Below, one piece after another: positions 1 to 8,374 of a stretch of 64,000 bases of DNA. This stretch comes from Methylomagnum ishizawai (GTDB taxonomy: Bacteria; Pseudomonadota; Gammaproteobacteria; Methylococcales; Methylococcaceae). The position numbers were made by a program, and so were the translations under genes. The notes under the pieces are model-generated. The model was not told where the DNA came from and searched no databases. It saw only the letters and a list, made by a program, of their open reading frames with translations. The DNA lies in the NCBI RefSeq assembly GCF_900155475.1, contig NZ_FXAM01000001.1, positions 4,040,881 to 4,104,880 of the forward strand, read 5' to 3'. Position 1 is the stretch's first letter. Every line of letters starts with the position of its first letter.

Positions 1-241
1 CGGGGTAGTTCAACCCCATCCCACGCCAATGGGTCGTGGTCGCGGCGGAGGTGATGGTGATGCCACGCTCCTGCTCTTGCTCCATCCAGTCCATGGTCGC
101 GGCACCATCATGGACTTCGCCGATTTTGTGATTGATGCCGGTGTAGAACAGAACCCGCTCGGTGGTCGTGGTCTTACCGGCATCGATATGTGCGGATATC
201 CCAATATTGCGATATCGTTCGATGGGAGTTGTACGTGCCAC
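1..241 (-). CDS. fusA: Elongation factor G, N-terminal part (cut by window edge)
   Basis: Only the first 80 codons are in the window. The translation begins with a GTG codon (Val-Ala-Arg-Thr-Thr-Pro) and carries the P-loop AHIDAGKTT, followed by the switch I region ([11 protein letters not shown]), both typical of the translocase GTPase EF-G. A GAGGA ribosome-binding site lies about 7 bases upstream, which supports the GTG start. It is the third gene of the str operon after rpsL and rpsG, 42 bases downstream of rpsG. EF-G moves tRNA and mRNA through the ribosome after peptide transfer, using GTP. The remaining ~620 residues lie to the left of the window. Confidence 0.97.
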   Translation of the reverse strand, partial: MARTTPIERYRNIGISAHIDAGKTTTTERVLFYTGINHKIGEVHDGAATMDWMEQEQERGITITSAATTTHWRGMGLNYP

Positions 242-283
242 TGCCGGGTCCTCGATTGGATTGCTTGTCTACACCGGCCTATA

Positions 284-757
284 TCACCAGCGATAATGGG
301 AAAATGCCTTATTGGCTTCGGCCATTCTATGCGTATCTTCACGCTTCTTGACCGCCGATCCCCGGTTATCGTGGGCGTCGAGCAACTCGCCGGCCAGTTT
401 GGCGACCATGCCTTTTTCACTGCGCTTGCGGGCGGAATCGATCAGCCAGCGCATCGCCAAAGCCACGCGGCGGGAAGGGCGCACTTCGACCGGCACCTGA
501 TAGGTGGCACCACCGACGCGGCGGGATTTCACTTCCACCAAGGGTTGAACGTTGTCCAAGGCCCTTTGCAGGACGTCGAGCGAGGAAGCTTGGCTGTTCT
601 TGGCCTGGATTTGATCGAGAGCGCCGTAGACGACCTGCTCGGCCACCGATTTCTTGCCGCTCACCATCAGCATGTTTACGAACCTAGCGAGGGTTTCGCT
701 GCCGAAACGTGGGTCGGGGATCAATTCTCTTTTCTGGGAAACTCTTCTTCTTGACAT
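284..757 (-). CDS. rpsG: 30S ribosomal protein S7
   Basis: A 157-residue protein starting [20 protein letters not shown], the usual beginning of bacterial S7, and matching the family's usual 155-160 residues. S7 nucleates assembly of the 30S head by binding the 3' major domain of 16S rRNA and lines the E site. It sits 17 bases downstream of rpsL and 42 bases upstream of fusA, so it is the middle gene of the str operon. In E. coli S7 represses this operon translationally; whether that holds here cannot be seen directly. Confidence 0.98.
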   Translation of the reverse strand: MSRRRVSQKRELIPDPRFGSETLARFVNMLMVSGKKSVAEQVVYGALDQIQAKNSQASSLDVLQRALDNVQPLVEVKSRRVGGATYQVPVEVRPSRRVALAMRWLIDSARKRSEKGMVAKLAGELLDAHDNRGSAVKKREDTHRMAEANKAFSHYRW

Positions 758-774
758 GACTTATCCAGCCTTAA

Positions 775-1149
775 TTAACTTTTCGGTCTCTTCGCGCCGT
801 ACTTGGAACGGCCTTGACGACGCTTCTGCACACCGGCGGTATCGAGGCTGCCGCGCACAACGTGGTAACGCACACCCGGCAAGTCCTTGACACGGCCGCC
901 GCGGATCAATACCACGGAGTGTTCTTGCAGATTGTGGCCTTCGCCACCGATATAACTACTGACTTCGGCACCGTTGGTCAGCCGCACGCGGGCCACTTTC
1001 CTCAACGCCGAATTGGGCTTTTTCGGAGTCGTCGTATAGACACGAGTACAAACCCCACGCCGCTGCGGGCAACCCTCAAGCGCAGGCACGTTGCTTTTCT
1101 CTTTCTTGCGTACTCGCGGCTTACGAACCAACTGATTAATCGTGGTCAT
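775..1149 (-). CDS. rpsL: 30S ribosomal protein S12
   Basis: A 124-residue protein from the ATG that gives [12 protein letters not shown]. An in-frame ATG two codons upstream would add only Met-Glu and is less likely. It holds the conserved decoding-site segments [17 protein letters not shown] and [13 protein letters not shown], where streptomycin-resistance substitutions normally map. The Lys of TPKKPNS is the usual sensitive-type residue. It is the first gene of the str operon. A sigma-70 promoter with ideal 17-base spacing lies about 115 bases upstream. S12 controls decoding accuracy in the 30S A site. Confidence 0.98.
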   Translation of the reverse strand: MTTINQLVRKPRVRKKEKSNVPALEGCPQRRGVCTRVYTTTPKKPNSALRKVARVRLTNGAEVSSYIGGEGHNLQEHSVVLIRGGRVKDLPGVRYHVVRGSLDTAGVQKRRQGRSKYGAKRPKS

Positions 1150-1264
1150 TTCCAAAAAACTCCGATATTGCTCAACCCCTGGAATCCCAACCCAGCCAAG
1201 CGGCGGCTTTTTCTTTCACGTTGCGCCGCAAAAGCCCCACCTGGACCCGCTGGTAAAGCGGGCA

Positions 1265-1293
1265 AATTTAAGCGAAGGACGCTTGGCTGTCAA
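1265..1293 (-). promoter_or_regulatory. Sigma-70 promoter of the str operon
   Basis: Reading the minus strand, a perfect -35 hexamer TTGACA (1293-1288) is followed after exactly 17 bases by a -10 like hexamer TAAATT (1270-1265). It lies about 115 bases upstream of rpsL and on the correct strand. The long untranslated leader would be unusual but acceptable for a ribosomal operon. Confidence 0.6.
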
Positions 1294-1353
1294 TAGAAGG
1301 CCGCTTCATCGACCGGCATCGATCGGCACGGCGCGTTCGCGGCTTGCGAAAAC

Positions 1354-1386
1354 AAAAAAGGCTTGCGTTTTCGCAAGCCTTTTTAT
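1354..1386 (-). terminator. Intrinsic terminator after tRNA-Asn
   Basis: A near-perfect hairpin, AGGCTTGCG-tttt-CGCAAGCCT, is flanked by A and T runs on both sides and so can work in either direction. It lies six bases beyond the 3' end of tRNA-Asn on the minus strand and ahead of the rpsL promoter, so it separates the tRNA unit from the str operon. Confidence 0.85.
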
Positions 1387-1391
1387 TGATT

Positions 1392-1467
1392 TGGCTCCCC
1401 CGGACGGGCTCGAACCGCCGACCCGGTGATTAACAGTCACCTGCTCTACCGACTGAGCTACAGGGGA
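1392..1467 (-). tRNA. tRNA-Asn (GTT)
   Basis: A 76-base cloverleaf. The 7-bp acceptor stem TCCCCTG/CGGGGGA, the D arm (AGCTCAGTCGGTAGAGC), the anticodon loop with GTT and the T arm GGTTCGAGCC are all readable. The 3' CCA is encoded in the DNA. It is probably transcribed together with the tRNA-Arg just upstream and ends at the hairpin at 1354-1386. Confidence 0.96.
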
Positions 1468-1509
1468 TTGGTATCTGGATTTTCCACAGCATCCACTTTG
1501 GGGAAAAAG

Positions 1510-1586
1510 TGGCGCGCCCGGAGAGATTCGAACTCCCGACCACCTAGTTCGTAGCCAGGTACTCTATCCAACTGAGCTACGGGCGC
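1510..1586 (-). tRNA. tRNA-Arg (ACG)
   Basis: A 77-base cloverleaf. The acceptor stem GCGCCCG/CGGGCGC is perfect, the discriminator base is G and CCA is encoded. The anticodon loop CTACGAA gives ACG. The first position is normally deaminated to inosine by TadA so that it reads CGU, CGC and CGA. It lies 42 bases upstream of tRNA-Asn in the same direction. Confidence 0.96.
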
Positions 1587-1822
1587 GCTGTGGAAGCAGG
1601 AATTATCTATGGATGACCGAGCCATGTCAACTATTCGGCAAAAAATTTCATATCCCGGCGCTTGGGTCTCCCTACCCACCGGCCCGGCCATCCGCGTTCA
1701 CAGTATTCGAACCTACGAGCATCCAAGGCACCAGCGTATAAGCCAATCAGTCCAAACAATGCGCGGCCAGGCCTTGGCCCTATAATAGCCCGCAAGATTC
1801 AAAGCCCAGCCGATCCACACCT

Positions 1823-2986
1823 ATGAATGCCCAGCCCCACACCGTTTTCATCGACTCCACCGCCCACCTGCGGGAATTCTGCGCCGCCCTGCAAGATGCC
1901 GACTGGCTGGCCGTGGACACCGAATTCCTGCGCGAAAAGACCTACTATCCCAAGTTCTGCCTGTTGCAGATCGCCTGCGGTCCGCAGGTGGCCTGCATCG
2001 ACCCGCTGTCCATCGACGATCTGGAACCACTCGCCGCCCTCTTGTTCGATCCCGCCATCACCAAGGTCTTCCATGCCGGGCGGCAGGATTTGGAAATCTT
2101 CTACCAGATATGGAACAAACTGCCCGCCCCCATTTTCGACACCCAAATCGCCGCACCCCTGATCGGCCTGGCCGAGCAAATCAGCTACGCGGGGTTGGTG
2201 GCCGAAATCCTCGGCGTTTCCCTGGGCAAGAGCCACACCCGCACCGATTGGTCCTTGCGGCCCTTGTCGGAAGCGCAACTGCGCTATGCGGCGGACGATG
2301 TGATTTATCTGGGCGCGGCCTATCAGGCGCTGCGGGGAAAACTGGAAGCCCTGGGGCGGCTGGACTGGCTGGAGGACGATTTCACGGCATTGCTGAACCC
2401 GGAACTCTATGACAATCCGCCCGAACTGGCCTGGCAGCGCATCGGCGGGGTACAGACCCTGAAAAGCCGGCAACTCGCCGCGCTGCGGGCCTTGGCGGCT
2501 TGGCGCGAAACCACCGCCCGCGAACAGGATATTCCCCGCAACTGGGTGGTCCGCGACGAGGCACTGCTCGACCTGGCCCGGCTTTCCCCCACCACGCCGG
2601 AAGAACTCAAACGCATCCGGGGCTTGGAGGAACGCGCCCTCAAGCGCTACGGCACCGCCCTGTGCAAAACCATCCTGGCGGGGCGCGACCAAACCCCGCC
2701 CACCCTGGAATGGAAAGCCCGTTCCGCCCGCCGCCCGCCCGAACAGGAAGCCTTGCTGGACCTCCTGAACGCAGTGGTCCGGCTACGGGCGGCGCAGCAC
2801 ACGCTGAATCCCGCCATCTTGGCGGGCCGCAAGGATTTGGAGCAGCTCTTGGACGAACCCCAGGAATCCCGGCTGCTGAAAGGCTGGCGCAAAACCATGG
2901 CCGGGGAAGAATTGGCTGCCCTGCTCCAGGGCGAATGCCAAATCAACGTGAGCGACGGCCAGCTCCACATCCAACACTATGCCTGA
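1823..2986 (+). CDS. rnd: Ribonuclease D
   Basis: A 387-residue DEDDy 3'-5' exoribonuclease that trims tRNA 3' ends and other stable RNA precursors. Exo I is the VDTEF segment with Asp32 and Glu34. Exo II is around FHAGRQDLEIF, and Exo III (YAADDVIYL) lies near residue 158 with the tyrosine that defines the DEDDy type. An HRDC domain follows at about 236-290, including the segment LARLSPTTPEELKRIRGL. Length matches E. coli RNase D (375). The following kinase-like gene overlaps its 3' end by 8 bases, so the two are co-transcribed. No strong ribosome-binding site is visible at the ATG. Confidence 0.95.
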   Translation: MNAQPHTVFIDSTAHLREFCAALQDADWLAVDTEFLREKTYYPKFCLLQIACGPQVACIDPLSIDDLEPLAALLFDPAITKVFHAGRQDLEIFYQIWNKLPAPIFDTQIAAPLIGLAEQISYAGLVAEILGVSLGKSHTRTDWSLRPLSEAQLRYAADDVIYLGAAYQALRGKLEALGRLDWLEDDFTALLNPELYDNPPELAWQRIGGVQTLKSRQLAALRALAAWRETTAREQDIPRNWVVRDEALLDLARLSPTTPEELKRIRGLEERALKRYGTALCKTILAGRDQTPPTLEWKARSARRPPEQEALLDLLNAVVRLRAAQHTLNPAILAGRKDLEQLLDEPQESRLLKGWRKTMAGEELAALLQGECQINVSDGQLHIQHYA

Positions 2987-4544
2987 ACCCTCCCGCCCAC
3001 CCTGGATCGAGGGCTTGTTGCAGCCCGCAGCCTACGGCCATCCCGCCGACGCGGTCCAACTCGCCGAAACCCATATTTCCTGGATACTGCTGGCCGGGGA
3101 ATTCGCCTACAAGATTAAAAAGCCAGTCGATTTCGGCTTCCTCGATTTCTCCACCCTGGAACGGCGGCAAGCCGCTTGCCAAGCCGAATTACGGCTGAAC
3201 CGCCGCCACGCCCCCGATCTTTATCTCGCCGTCGTGCCCATCGTCGGCGATGCCCGGCAGCCACATATGGGCGGTCCCGGCGTCCCCATCGAATACGCCG
3301 TGCAAATGCGCCGCTTCGATGCCGACGCGCTGTTCGAGACCCTAGCGCAAAGCGGGAAGCTACGCCCTGAACACATCGACGCCCTGGCCGCCCACCTCGC
3401 CGCCTTCCACGGCAGCGTCGGGCGGGCCACCGCCGATGACGGCCACGGACTCCCCGCACAGCACCGGCTCGCCGCCGAATTCAACTTCACCCAACTGCGC
3501 CCGCTGCTAGACCACCCCACCGCCAGCGCCGACCTCGACGCCCTGCACACCTGGACCTCGACCACCTACGCCCGGCTGGAACCCCGGCTCGCCCAACGCA
3601 AGCGCGATGGTTTCATCCGCGAATGCCATGGCGATTTGCACCTCGGCAACATCGCCCTGATCGACGGACGCCCGATCCTGTTCGACGCCATCGAGTTCAA
3701 CGAAGAACTGCGCTGGATCGATATCCTGGACGAACTGGCCTTCGTGGTCATGGATTTGGAAGCGCGGGGCTGTCCCGCCCTGGCCTATCGGCTACTCAAC
3801 CAATATCTGGAAATCACCGGCGATTATGCCGGGATGGCGCTGTTCGACTATTACCGGCTGTATCGCGCCCTGGTACGCGCCAAGATCGCCGCGCTGTCGT
3901 GGCAGCCAACCGGCGACCCGGCACAACGCGCCGCGCTCCACGCCCGCTGCCGCCGCTATCTGGATTACGGATTGCGGCTGATCCGGCCCCAACCGCCCAG
4001 GCTTTACATCACCCACGGCCTTTCCGGCAGCGGCAAGTCCCAACTCGCCGCCCGGCTGGCCGAAACCCTGCCCGCCATCCGCCTGCGCTCCGATGTGGAA
4101 CGCAAACGGCTGGCGGGCCTATCCGCCACGGCCCGCAGCGATGGGGCGCTGGGCGCGGAACTTTATGGTCCCGCCATGACGGCGCGGACCTACGGACGGC
4201 TGGCGCAACTGGGCGGAACCTTGCTGGAGGCCGGGCACTCGGTGGTGATGGACGCCACCTTCCTGCAACGCGAACACCGGGAAGCCCAGCGCCAACTGGC
4301 CGAGCGCCACGGTACCCGGTTCCTGATCCTCGATTGCCAAGCGCCGCCGGAAACCTTGCGCGGCCGCGTCCGCGCCCGCCACCAGGCCGGGACCGACGCC
4401 TCGGAAGCCGACCTGGCCGTCTTGGACCGGCAAGCGGCGCAACGGGAACCCCTGGGCGGGGACGAGCGCGAAAACGCGCTCGCGGTGGATATGGGCGGGA
4501 AAGTGTCGGTGGAGACCTGGGCCTCGGCGATTGCCGCCGGGTGA
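2979..4544 (+). CDS. Fused aminoglycoside-phosphotransferase-like / P-loop kinase-like protein
   Basis: A 521-residue two-domain protein. The N-terminal ~330 residues have an APH-like fold; the kinase catalytic loop HGDLHLGN is near residue 217 and the metal-binding aspartate follows in LFDAIEFNEEL. The C-terminal ~190 residues start with a Walker A motif (GLSGSGKSQ, ~347-355) and resemble small zeta/gluconate-kinase-like ATPases. This fusion (COG2187 plus COG0645 types) is common in proteobacteria, but its substrate is unknown, so I make no resistance claim. The gene overlaps rnd by 8 bases, which suggests translational coupling. Confidence 0.85.
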   Translation: MPEPSRPPWIEGLLQPAAYGHPADAVQLAETHISWILLAGEFAYKIKKPVDFGFLDFSTLERRQAACQAELRLNRRHAPDLYLAVVPIVGDARQPHMGGPGVPIEYAVQMRRFDADALFETLAQSGKLRPEHIDALAAHLAAFHGSVGRATADDGHGLPAQHRLAAEFNFTQLRPLLDHPTASADLDALHTWTSTTYARLEPRLAQRKRDGFIRECHGDLHLGNIALIDGRPILFDAIEFNEELRWIDILDELAFVVMDLEARGCPALAYRLLNQYLEITGDYAGMALFDYYRLYRALVRAKIAALSWQPTGDPAQRAALHARCRRYLDYGLRLIRPQPPRLYITHGLSGSGKSQLAARLAETLPAIRLRSDVERKRLAGLSATARSDGALGAELYGPAMTARTYGRLAQLGGTLLEAGHSVVMDATFLQREHREAQRQLAERHGTRFLILDCQAPPETLRGRVRARHQAGTDASEADLAVLDRQAAQREPLGGDERENALAVDMGGKVSVETWASAIAAG

Positions 4545-4727
4545 GCGGACAGGCGGGGGAACACGCCCTTGGGATGGGCCGTTTTTCCCCACCTGGAAGC
4601 GGGTAGACCTTCCTTGGTCAGTCTGGGCGCAAAACTTGATATGCAGCCGGTTTCCCAGTGCGGATTATCCCGCCAGGATTTTGCGGTTCGATGTCGGTCG
4701 CACAACGAAGCGATGACATCCTCCCCG

Positions 4728-6041
4728 TCACAGGCTTTTAATCAACACCTTGGAATTGCGCCGGGGGTTGTAGGCGGCCCGCCGGGTTTCCGGCAAATCC
4801 GCCACCTCGGCGGGCTCGAAACCGCGCTCGCGGAACCAATGGGCGGTCTGGGTCGTCAGCACGAACAAGCGCTCGAATCCCATACCGACCGCCTTCCCCT
4901 CGATATGCGCCAACAAGCGCTCGCCCCGGTTCTCGCCGCGATAGTCGCCGTGCAGCGCCAGACAGGCCAATTCGCCCATCCGCGCCTCGGGAAAACGGTG
5001 CAAGGCCGCACAACCGACGATCATCCCGTCGCGCTCGATCACAGTGTAATCGCCGATATCCGATTCCAACCGCTCGCGCGAACGGGTGACGAGGACACCT
5101 TTTTGCTCCAAGGGCCGCAATAAATCCAAAATCCCCGCCACATCCTGCACCAGGGCCGCCCGTAAGGTCTCGAACGGAGCGCGGCTGACCAAGGTGCCCA
5201 CACCATCGCGGGTGAACAATTCCAGCAGGAGAGCCCCGTCGATATGGCGGTCCAGCAAATGCGCCCGCCCCACACCCGCCTCGCAAGCTTGGACCGCCGC
5301 CTTCAGATGCGGGGCCACCTCGGGTGCCAAGGCAGCGGCCTCGCCTAACAAGGCGCGGGCCTCGGCGGTGGTGATCTGGCGCAGCAAGCGGTCTTCGCGC
5401 AAGGACAGGCATTCCTCCTCGGTCAGCAACAGCAGCTTGTCGGCCTTGAGCGCGATGGCGGCGGCGGTGGCGACCTGCTCGGAACGCAGATTGAAGATTT
5501 CCCCGGTTGGTGAATAACCCACGGCGGACAGCAAAGCCACATCGCCCCGCGCCAACACGGCGTTCAAGCCCTCGGCATCGACCCGGCGCACCTCGCCGGT
5601 ATGCTGGAAATCCACCCCGTCGCGCACTCCCACCGGCTTGGCGGCCACGAAATTGCCGGACGCCACCCGTACCCGCGCCCCGGCCATGGGCGAATTGGCC
5701 AGCCCGGTCGAAAACAAGGCTTCGATCTCCACCCGCACCGTGCCCGCCGCTTCCTTGACGCATTCCAACGCGACCCGGTCGGTGATGCGTAGGCCGTTCT
5801 GGTACTGGGCTTGGCAGCCTTGGCGGGCGAGGCGGCTATCGATCTGCGGGCGGATGCCATGCACCAGCACCAGCCGTACCCCCAGGCTGTTGAGCAAGGC
5901 GAAATCGTGGACCAGATCGGCGAAACCGGGATCGCCGACCGCCTCACCGCCGAAATAAATCACGAAGGTCTTGCCGCGATGGGCGTGGATATAAGGCGAA
6001 GAACCGCGGAACCAGCGGACGAAATCGGACGGCTTCATCAT
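4728..6041 (-). CDS. argA: Amino-acid N-acetyltransferase (N-acetylglutamate synthase)
   Basis: A 437-residue classical ArgA. The N-terminal amino-acid-kinase-like domain (~1-290) contains VIYFGGEAVGD and LVLVHGIRPQID, and the C-terminal GNAT acetyltransferase domain (~295-437) contains DYRGENRGERLLAHIEG, the acetyl-CoA loop. It catalyses the first step of arginine synthesis, acetylating glutamate, and the kinase-like domain normally binds the inhibitor arginine. The start overlaps the argE stop by four bases (ATGA), so it is translated right after argE. The downstream gap to 4544 separates it from a convergent gene and shows nothing clear. Confidence 0.96.
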   Translation of the reverse strand: MMKPSDFVRWFRGSSPYIHAHRGKTFVIYFGGEAVGDPGFADLVHDFALLNSLGVRLVLVHGIRPQIDSRLARQGCQAQYQNGLRITDRVALECVKEAAGTVRVEIEALFSTGLANSPMAGARVRVASGNFVAAKPVGVRDGVDFQHTGEVRRVDAEGLNAVLARGDVALLSAVGYSPTGEIFNLRSEQVATAAAIALKADKLLLLTEEECLSLREDRLLRQITTAEARALLGEAAALAPEVAPHLKAAVQACEAGVGRAHLLDRHIDGALLLELFTRDGVGTLVSRAPFETLRAALVQDVAGILDLLRPLEQKGVLVTRSRERLESDIGDYTVIERDGMIVGCAALHRFPEARMGELACLALHGDYRGENRGERLLAHIEGKAVGMGFERLFVLTTQTAHWFRERGFEPAEVADLPETRRAAYNPRRNSKVLIKSL

Positions 6042-7207
6042 GCAGCGGGATTCAGGCAGAAACGTTCGATCAAACGGCCCAGCATCTCGACTCCAGGGGC
6101 GATGTGGTCCAGCGGCAGGTATTCGTCGGGCTGGTGGGCTTGGTCGATAGAGCCCGGTCCCATGACCACGGTGTCCATCCCGAGTTGGCTGAGGAACGGC
6201 GCTTCGGTGCCGAACGCCACCGACCCGGCCCCTTGCCCGGTGAATGCCTCGCAGGCGCGGACAATCCCGGCCCCGGCGGGTGTCTCGAACGGCGGTAGCC
6301 CCGCGAACAAACGGCGCAGTTCCAACGACAGGCCGGGATAGCCCGCCAACACCGGAGCCAGCCGGTTTGCCAAGACTTGGTGCAATTCCTCCAAATCCAT
6401 ACCGGGCAAGGGCCGGATATCGATCTGGGTTTCGCAGCAGCCGCAGATGCGGTTGGGATTGTCGCCGCCATGGATGGAACCGAGGTTCAAGGTCGGGTAA
6501 TCGACCTTGAAGGCCGGATGGCGGTGCTTGGCCTTGAGTTCGGCGCGGAAAGCCAGGAGTTCGCTTATCACGGCGTGCATCCCGTCGAGGGCGTTCGCGC
6601 CTAGCGCCGGGTCGCTGGAATGGCCGGCCCGGCCCTTCACGGTGATGGCTTCCATCATCACGCCCTTGTGCAAACGGATGGGCTTGAGTCCGGTGGGTTC
6701 GCCGATGACGGCCTGCCGCCCCAAGCGCCGGTTTTCGGCCAGGAGGGCGCGGGCACCGGACATGGAGCTTTCCTCGTCGGCGGTGGCGAGGATGACCAAG
6801 GGCCGTTGGTAAGCCTTGGCCTCATAGCGCAACGCGGCCTCAATGGCGAGCGAGAAGAAGCCTTTCATATCGCAACTGCCGAGGCCGTAGATACGCCCGT
6901 CGCGCTCGGTGGCCCGGAATGGGTCGGAGGTCCACAGTTCGGGATTGCAAGGCACGGTGTCGGTATGGCCGGACAGCACCAAGCCGCCGGGCTGGTCGGC
7001 GGGACCGCCGAGGCTCGCGACCAGATTGGCCTTGCCGTCCCCGACCGGCATGATTTCGGCGCGGAAACCCACGGCTTCCAGCCATTCGGCCAGGAGGTGG
7101 ATGACCGGCAAATTGCTCTGGTCGTAACGGGGATCGGTGCAACTGACCGTGGGCAGGGCGACCAAGGCGCGGATGCGGGCGAGGAGGTCGGGGATGGGGC
7201 GGGACAT
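6038..7207 (-). CDS. argE: Acetylornithine deacetylase
   Basis: A 389-residue M20-family zinc hydrolase that releases ornithine from N-acetylornithine. The metal ligands are visible: His81 and Asp83 in SGHTDTV, Asp113 in GSCDMKG, and the catalytic glutamate pair in ATADEESS near 145. The GAGHSS-type segment (RAGHSSDP) follows in the dimerisation domain. I chose the ATG at 7207 because AAAGGAAGG lies 6-7 bases upstream; an in-frame ATG 18 codons earlier would extend into the upstream region. It forms a two-gene operon with argA, and the intergenic array at 7317-7505 lies upstream. Confidence 0.95.
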   Translation of the reverse strand: MSRPIPDLLARIRALVALPTVSCTDPRYDQSNLPVIHLLAEWLEAVGFRAEIMPVGDGKANLVASLGGPADQPGGLVLSGHTDTVPCNPELWTSDPFRATERDGRIYGLGSCDMKGFFSLAIEAALRYEAKAYQRPLVILATADEESSMSGARALLAENRRLGRQAVIGEPTGLKPIRLHKGVMMEAITVKGRAGHSSDPALGANALDGMHAVISELLAFRAELKAKHRHPAFKVDYPTLNLGSIHGGDNPNRICGCCETQIDIRPLPGMDLEELHQVLANRLAPVLAGYPGLSLELRRLFAGLPPFETPAGAGIVRACEAFTGQGAGSVAFGTEAPFLSQLGMDTVVMGPGSIDQAHQPDEYLPLDHIAPGVEMLGRLIERFCLNPAA

Positions 7208-7316
7208 GGCGGGCCTTCCTTTGGGAAATCGGGGCGAGATTATAGGCGGAAAGAGGGGCACGGTATGCGGCGCAGGCTTCGCGCTCTTGGATCAAGCTTT
7301 TCCTATCGCTAATCCC

Positions 7317-7505
7317 ACGCATCGAACGTCCGATTCGACGCTTCGTATCGAAAAGGTCACGCATCATTTCCTATTTTTGGCGTATGGAATCGATCATTCA
7401 AGGCATCGAATCGAACATCCCACACCCCAAGTTGACGATATTACGCTTTGAATCAATGATTTTACGCGTGATATCGTGGGTTCCACGCGCTGAATCGACG
7501 ACTCG
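7317..7505. repeat. Degenerate tandem array with strict 21-bp period (nine units)
   Basis: The tetramer ACGC or a one- or two-base variant recurs at 7317, 7338, 7359, 7380, 7401, 7422, 7443, 7464 and 7485, each exactly 21 bases after the last. Inside the units the core is close to AATCGA (for example at 7387-7392, 7408-7413 and 7494-7499). It fills the intergenic space between divergent argE and the Fn3 gene. A period of 21 bases is two turns of B-DNA, which would place every unit on the same face. The reading frame across it is open but lacks a credible start, so I treat it as non-coding. Confidence 0.7.
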
Positions 7506-7645
7506 AAACGCGGTTTTCAGCAAAAATTTTTTGCCTTTTCATATACTTATTCACATTAGTCCAGATCGGCCCGATTGTGGGTTGATTCACTTCTGGCTTG
7601 TGATATATTCGCGACTAGCCAGCAATCACATAAGGGACACAGACC

Positions 7646-8251
7646 ATGGCCCGTTTTCCCACCCGTGAATCCGATCTTATCGCCCTGGCCCAGCAAATCA
7701 TCACCGGATTGCTCAAGCATACCGATCTCTTCGCCAATCCGCCTTTCCCCATCAACCAATTGCAGAAACGGCTCGCGGCCTTTCTGTCCGATGCCCAGGA
7801 CGCCACTACGGCGGACACCCAAGCCGCCGCCGCCCACGCCAAAAAAGACGCCTCGCGGGAAGCCCTAGCCGAAGACATGACCACCCTGCTGCGCTATGCC
7901 GAACGCGCCGTCACCAAGCCCGAGCAACTGGCCTTGATCGGCTGGGCCGCGCCCCGCGCCAATACCAGCTTGGAACCGCCAGGACAGCCCAGGGCGTTGG
8001 AAGCCCAGCGCAAGGCGGTGGGAGTGGTATTCCTGGATTGGAAAGACCCCGCCGAGGGCGGCAAGGTGGCGGCGTATCAGATTCAGCGCCGCGAGTTGCC
8101 GGACGGGGCTTGGGTGTTGGCGGGCCATGCGGTGGTATCGGAAGCGACGCTGGCGGACCAGCCTACGGGCAAGAACCTGGAATACCGCGTCTATGGGGTG
8201 AACCGGGCGGGGGATGGGGCGGTGGGGAATGTGGTGGAGGTGGTGTTATGA
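7646..8251 (+). CDS. Fibronectin type III domain-containing protein of unknown function
   Basis: A 201-residue protein with no signal peptide. Residues 1-110 are helical and contain an Ala/Lys-rich stretch near 55-75. The C-terminal ~85 residues look like one Fn3 domain, with the strand pattern GVVFLDWKDPAEGGKVAAYQIQ and the late segment LEYRVYGVNRAGDG. Fn3 domains usually mediate protein contacts. The ATG is preceded by AAGGGACA. The gene lies just downstream of the 21-bp array and just upstream of the AT-rich RloC-like gene. Its role cannot be inferred from the neighbours. Confidence 0.75.
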   Translation: MARFPTRESDLIALAQQIITGLLKHTDLFANPPFPINQLQKRLAAFLSDAQDATTADTQAAAAHAKKDASREALAEDMTTLLRYAERAVTKPEQLALIGWAAPRANTSLEPPGQPRALEAQRKAVGVVFLDWKDPAEGGKVAAYQIQRRELPDGAWVLAGHAVVSEATLADQPTGKNLEYRVYGVNRAGDGAVGNVVEVVL

Positions 8252-8374
8252 GCGAAAGGCATGTTAGTGAAGCATGAAGTGCTTTCGCCGCGATGGATGG
8301 TTTTCTTCGCGGCTCAAATTATGACAACTCTGAAATGTTTTTGTGGATTATTCCGTATTGATAAGAGGCAATAA

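Noticed and set aside
2979-4544. Aminoglycoside resistance gene
   Set aside because: The APH-like domain in this fusion family is widespread in chromosomes next to rnd and other housekeeping genes, and no resistance context is present.
7246-7668. Long open frame through the 21-bp array that reads as a seven-residue repeat protein
   Set aside because: The 21-bp period automatically gives a seven-codon period in any open frame. There is no start codon or ribosome-binding site before the array, and the frame runs into the start of the Fn3 gene.
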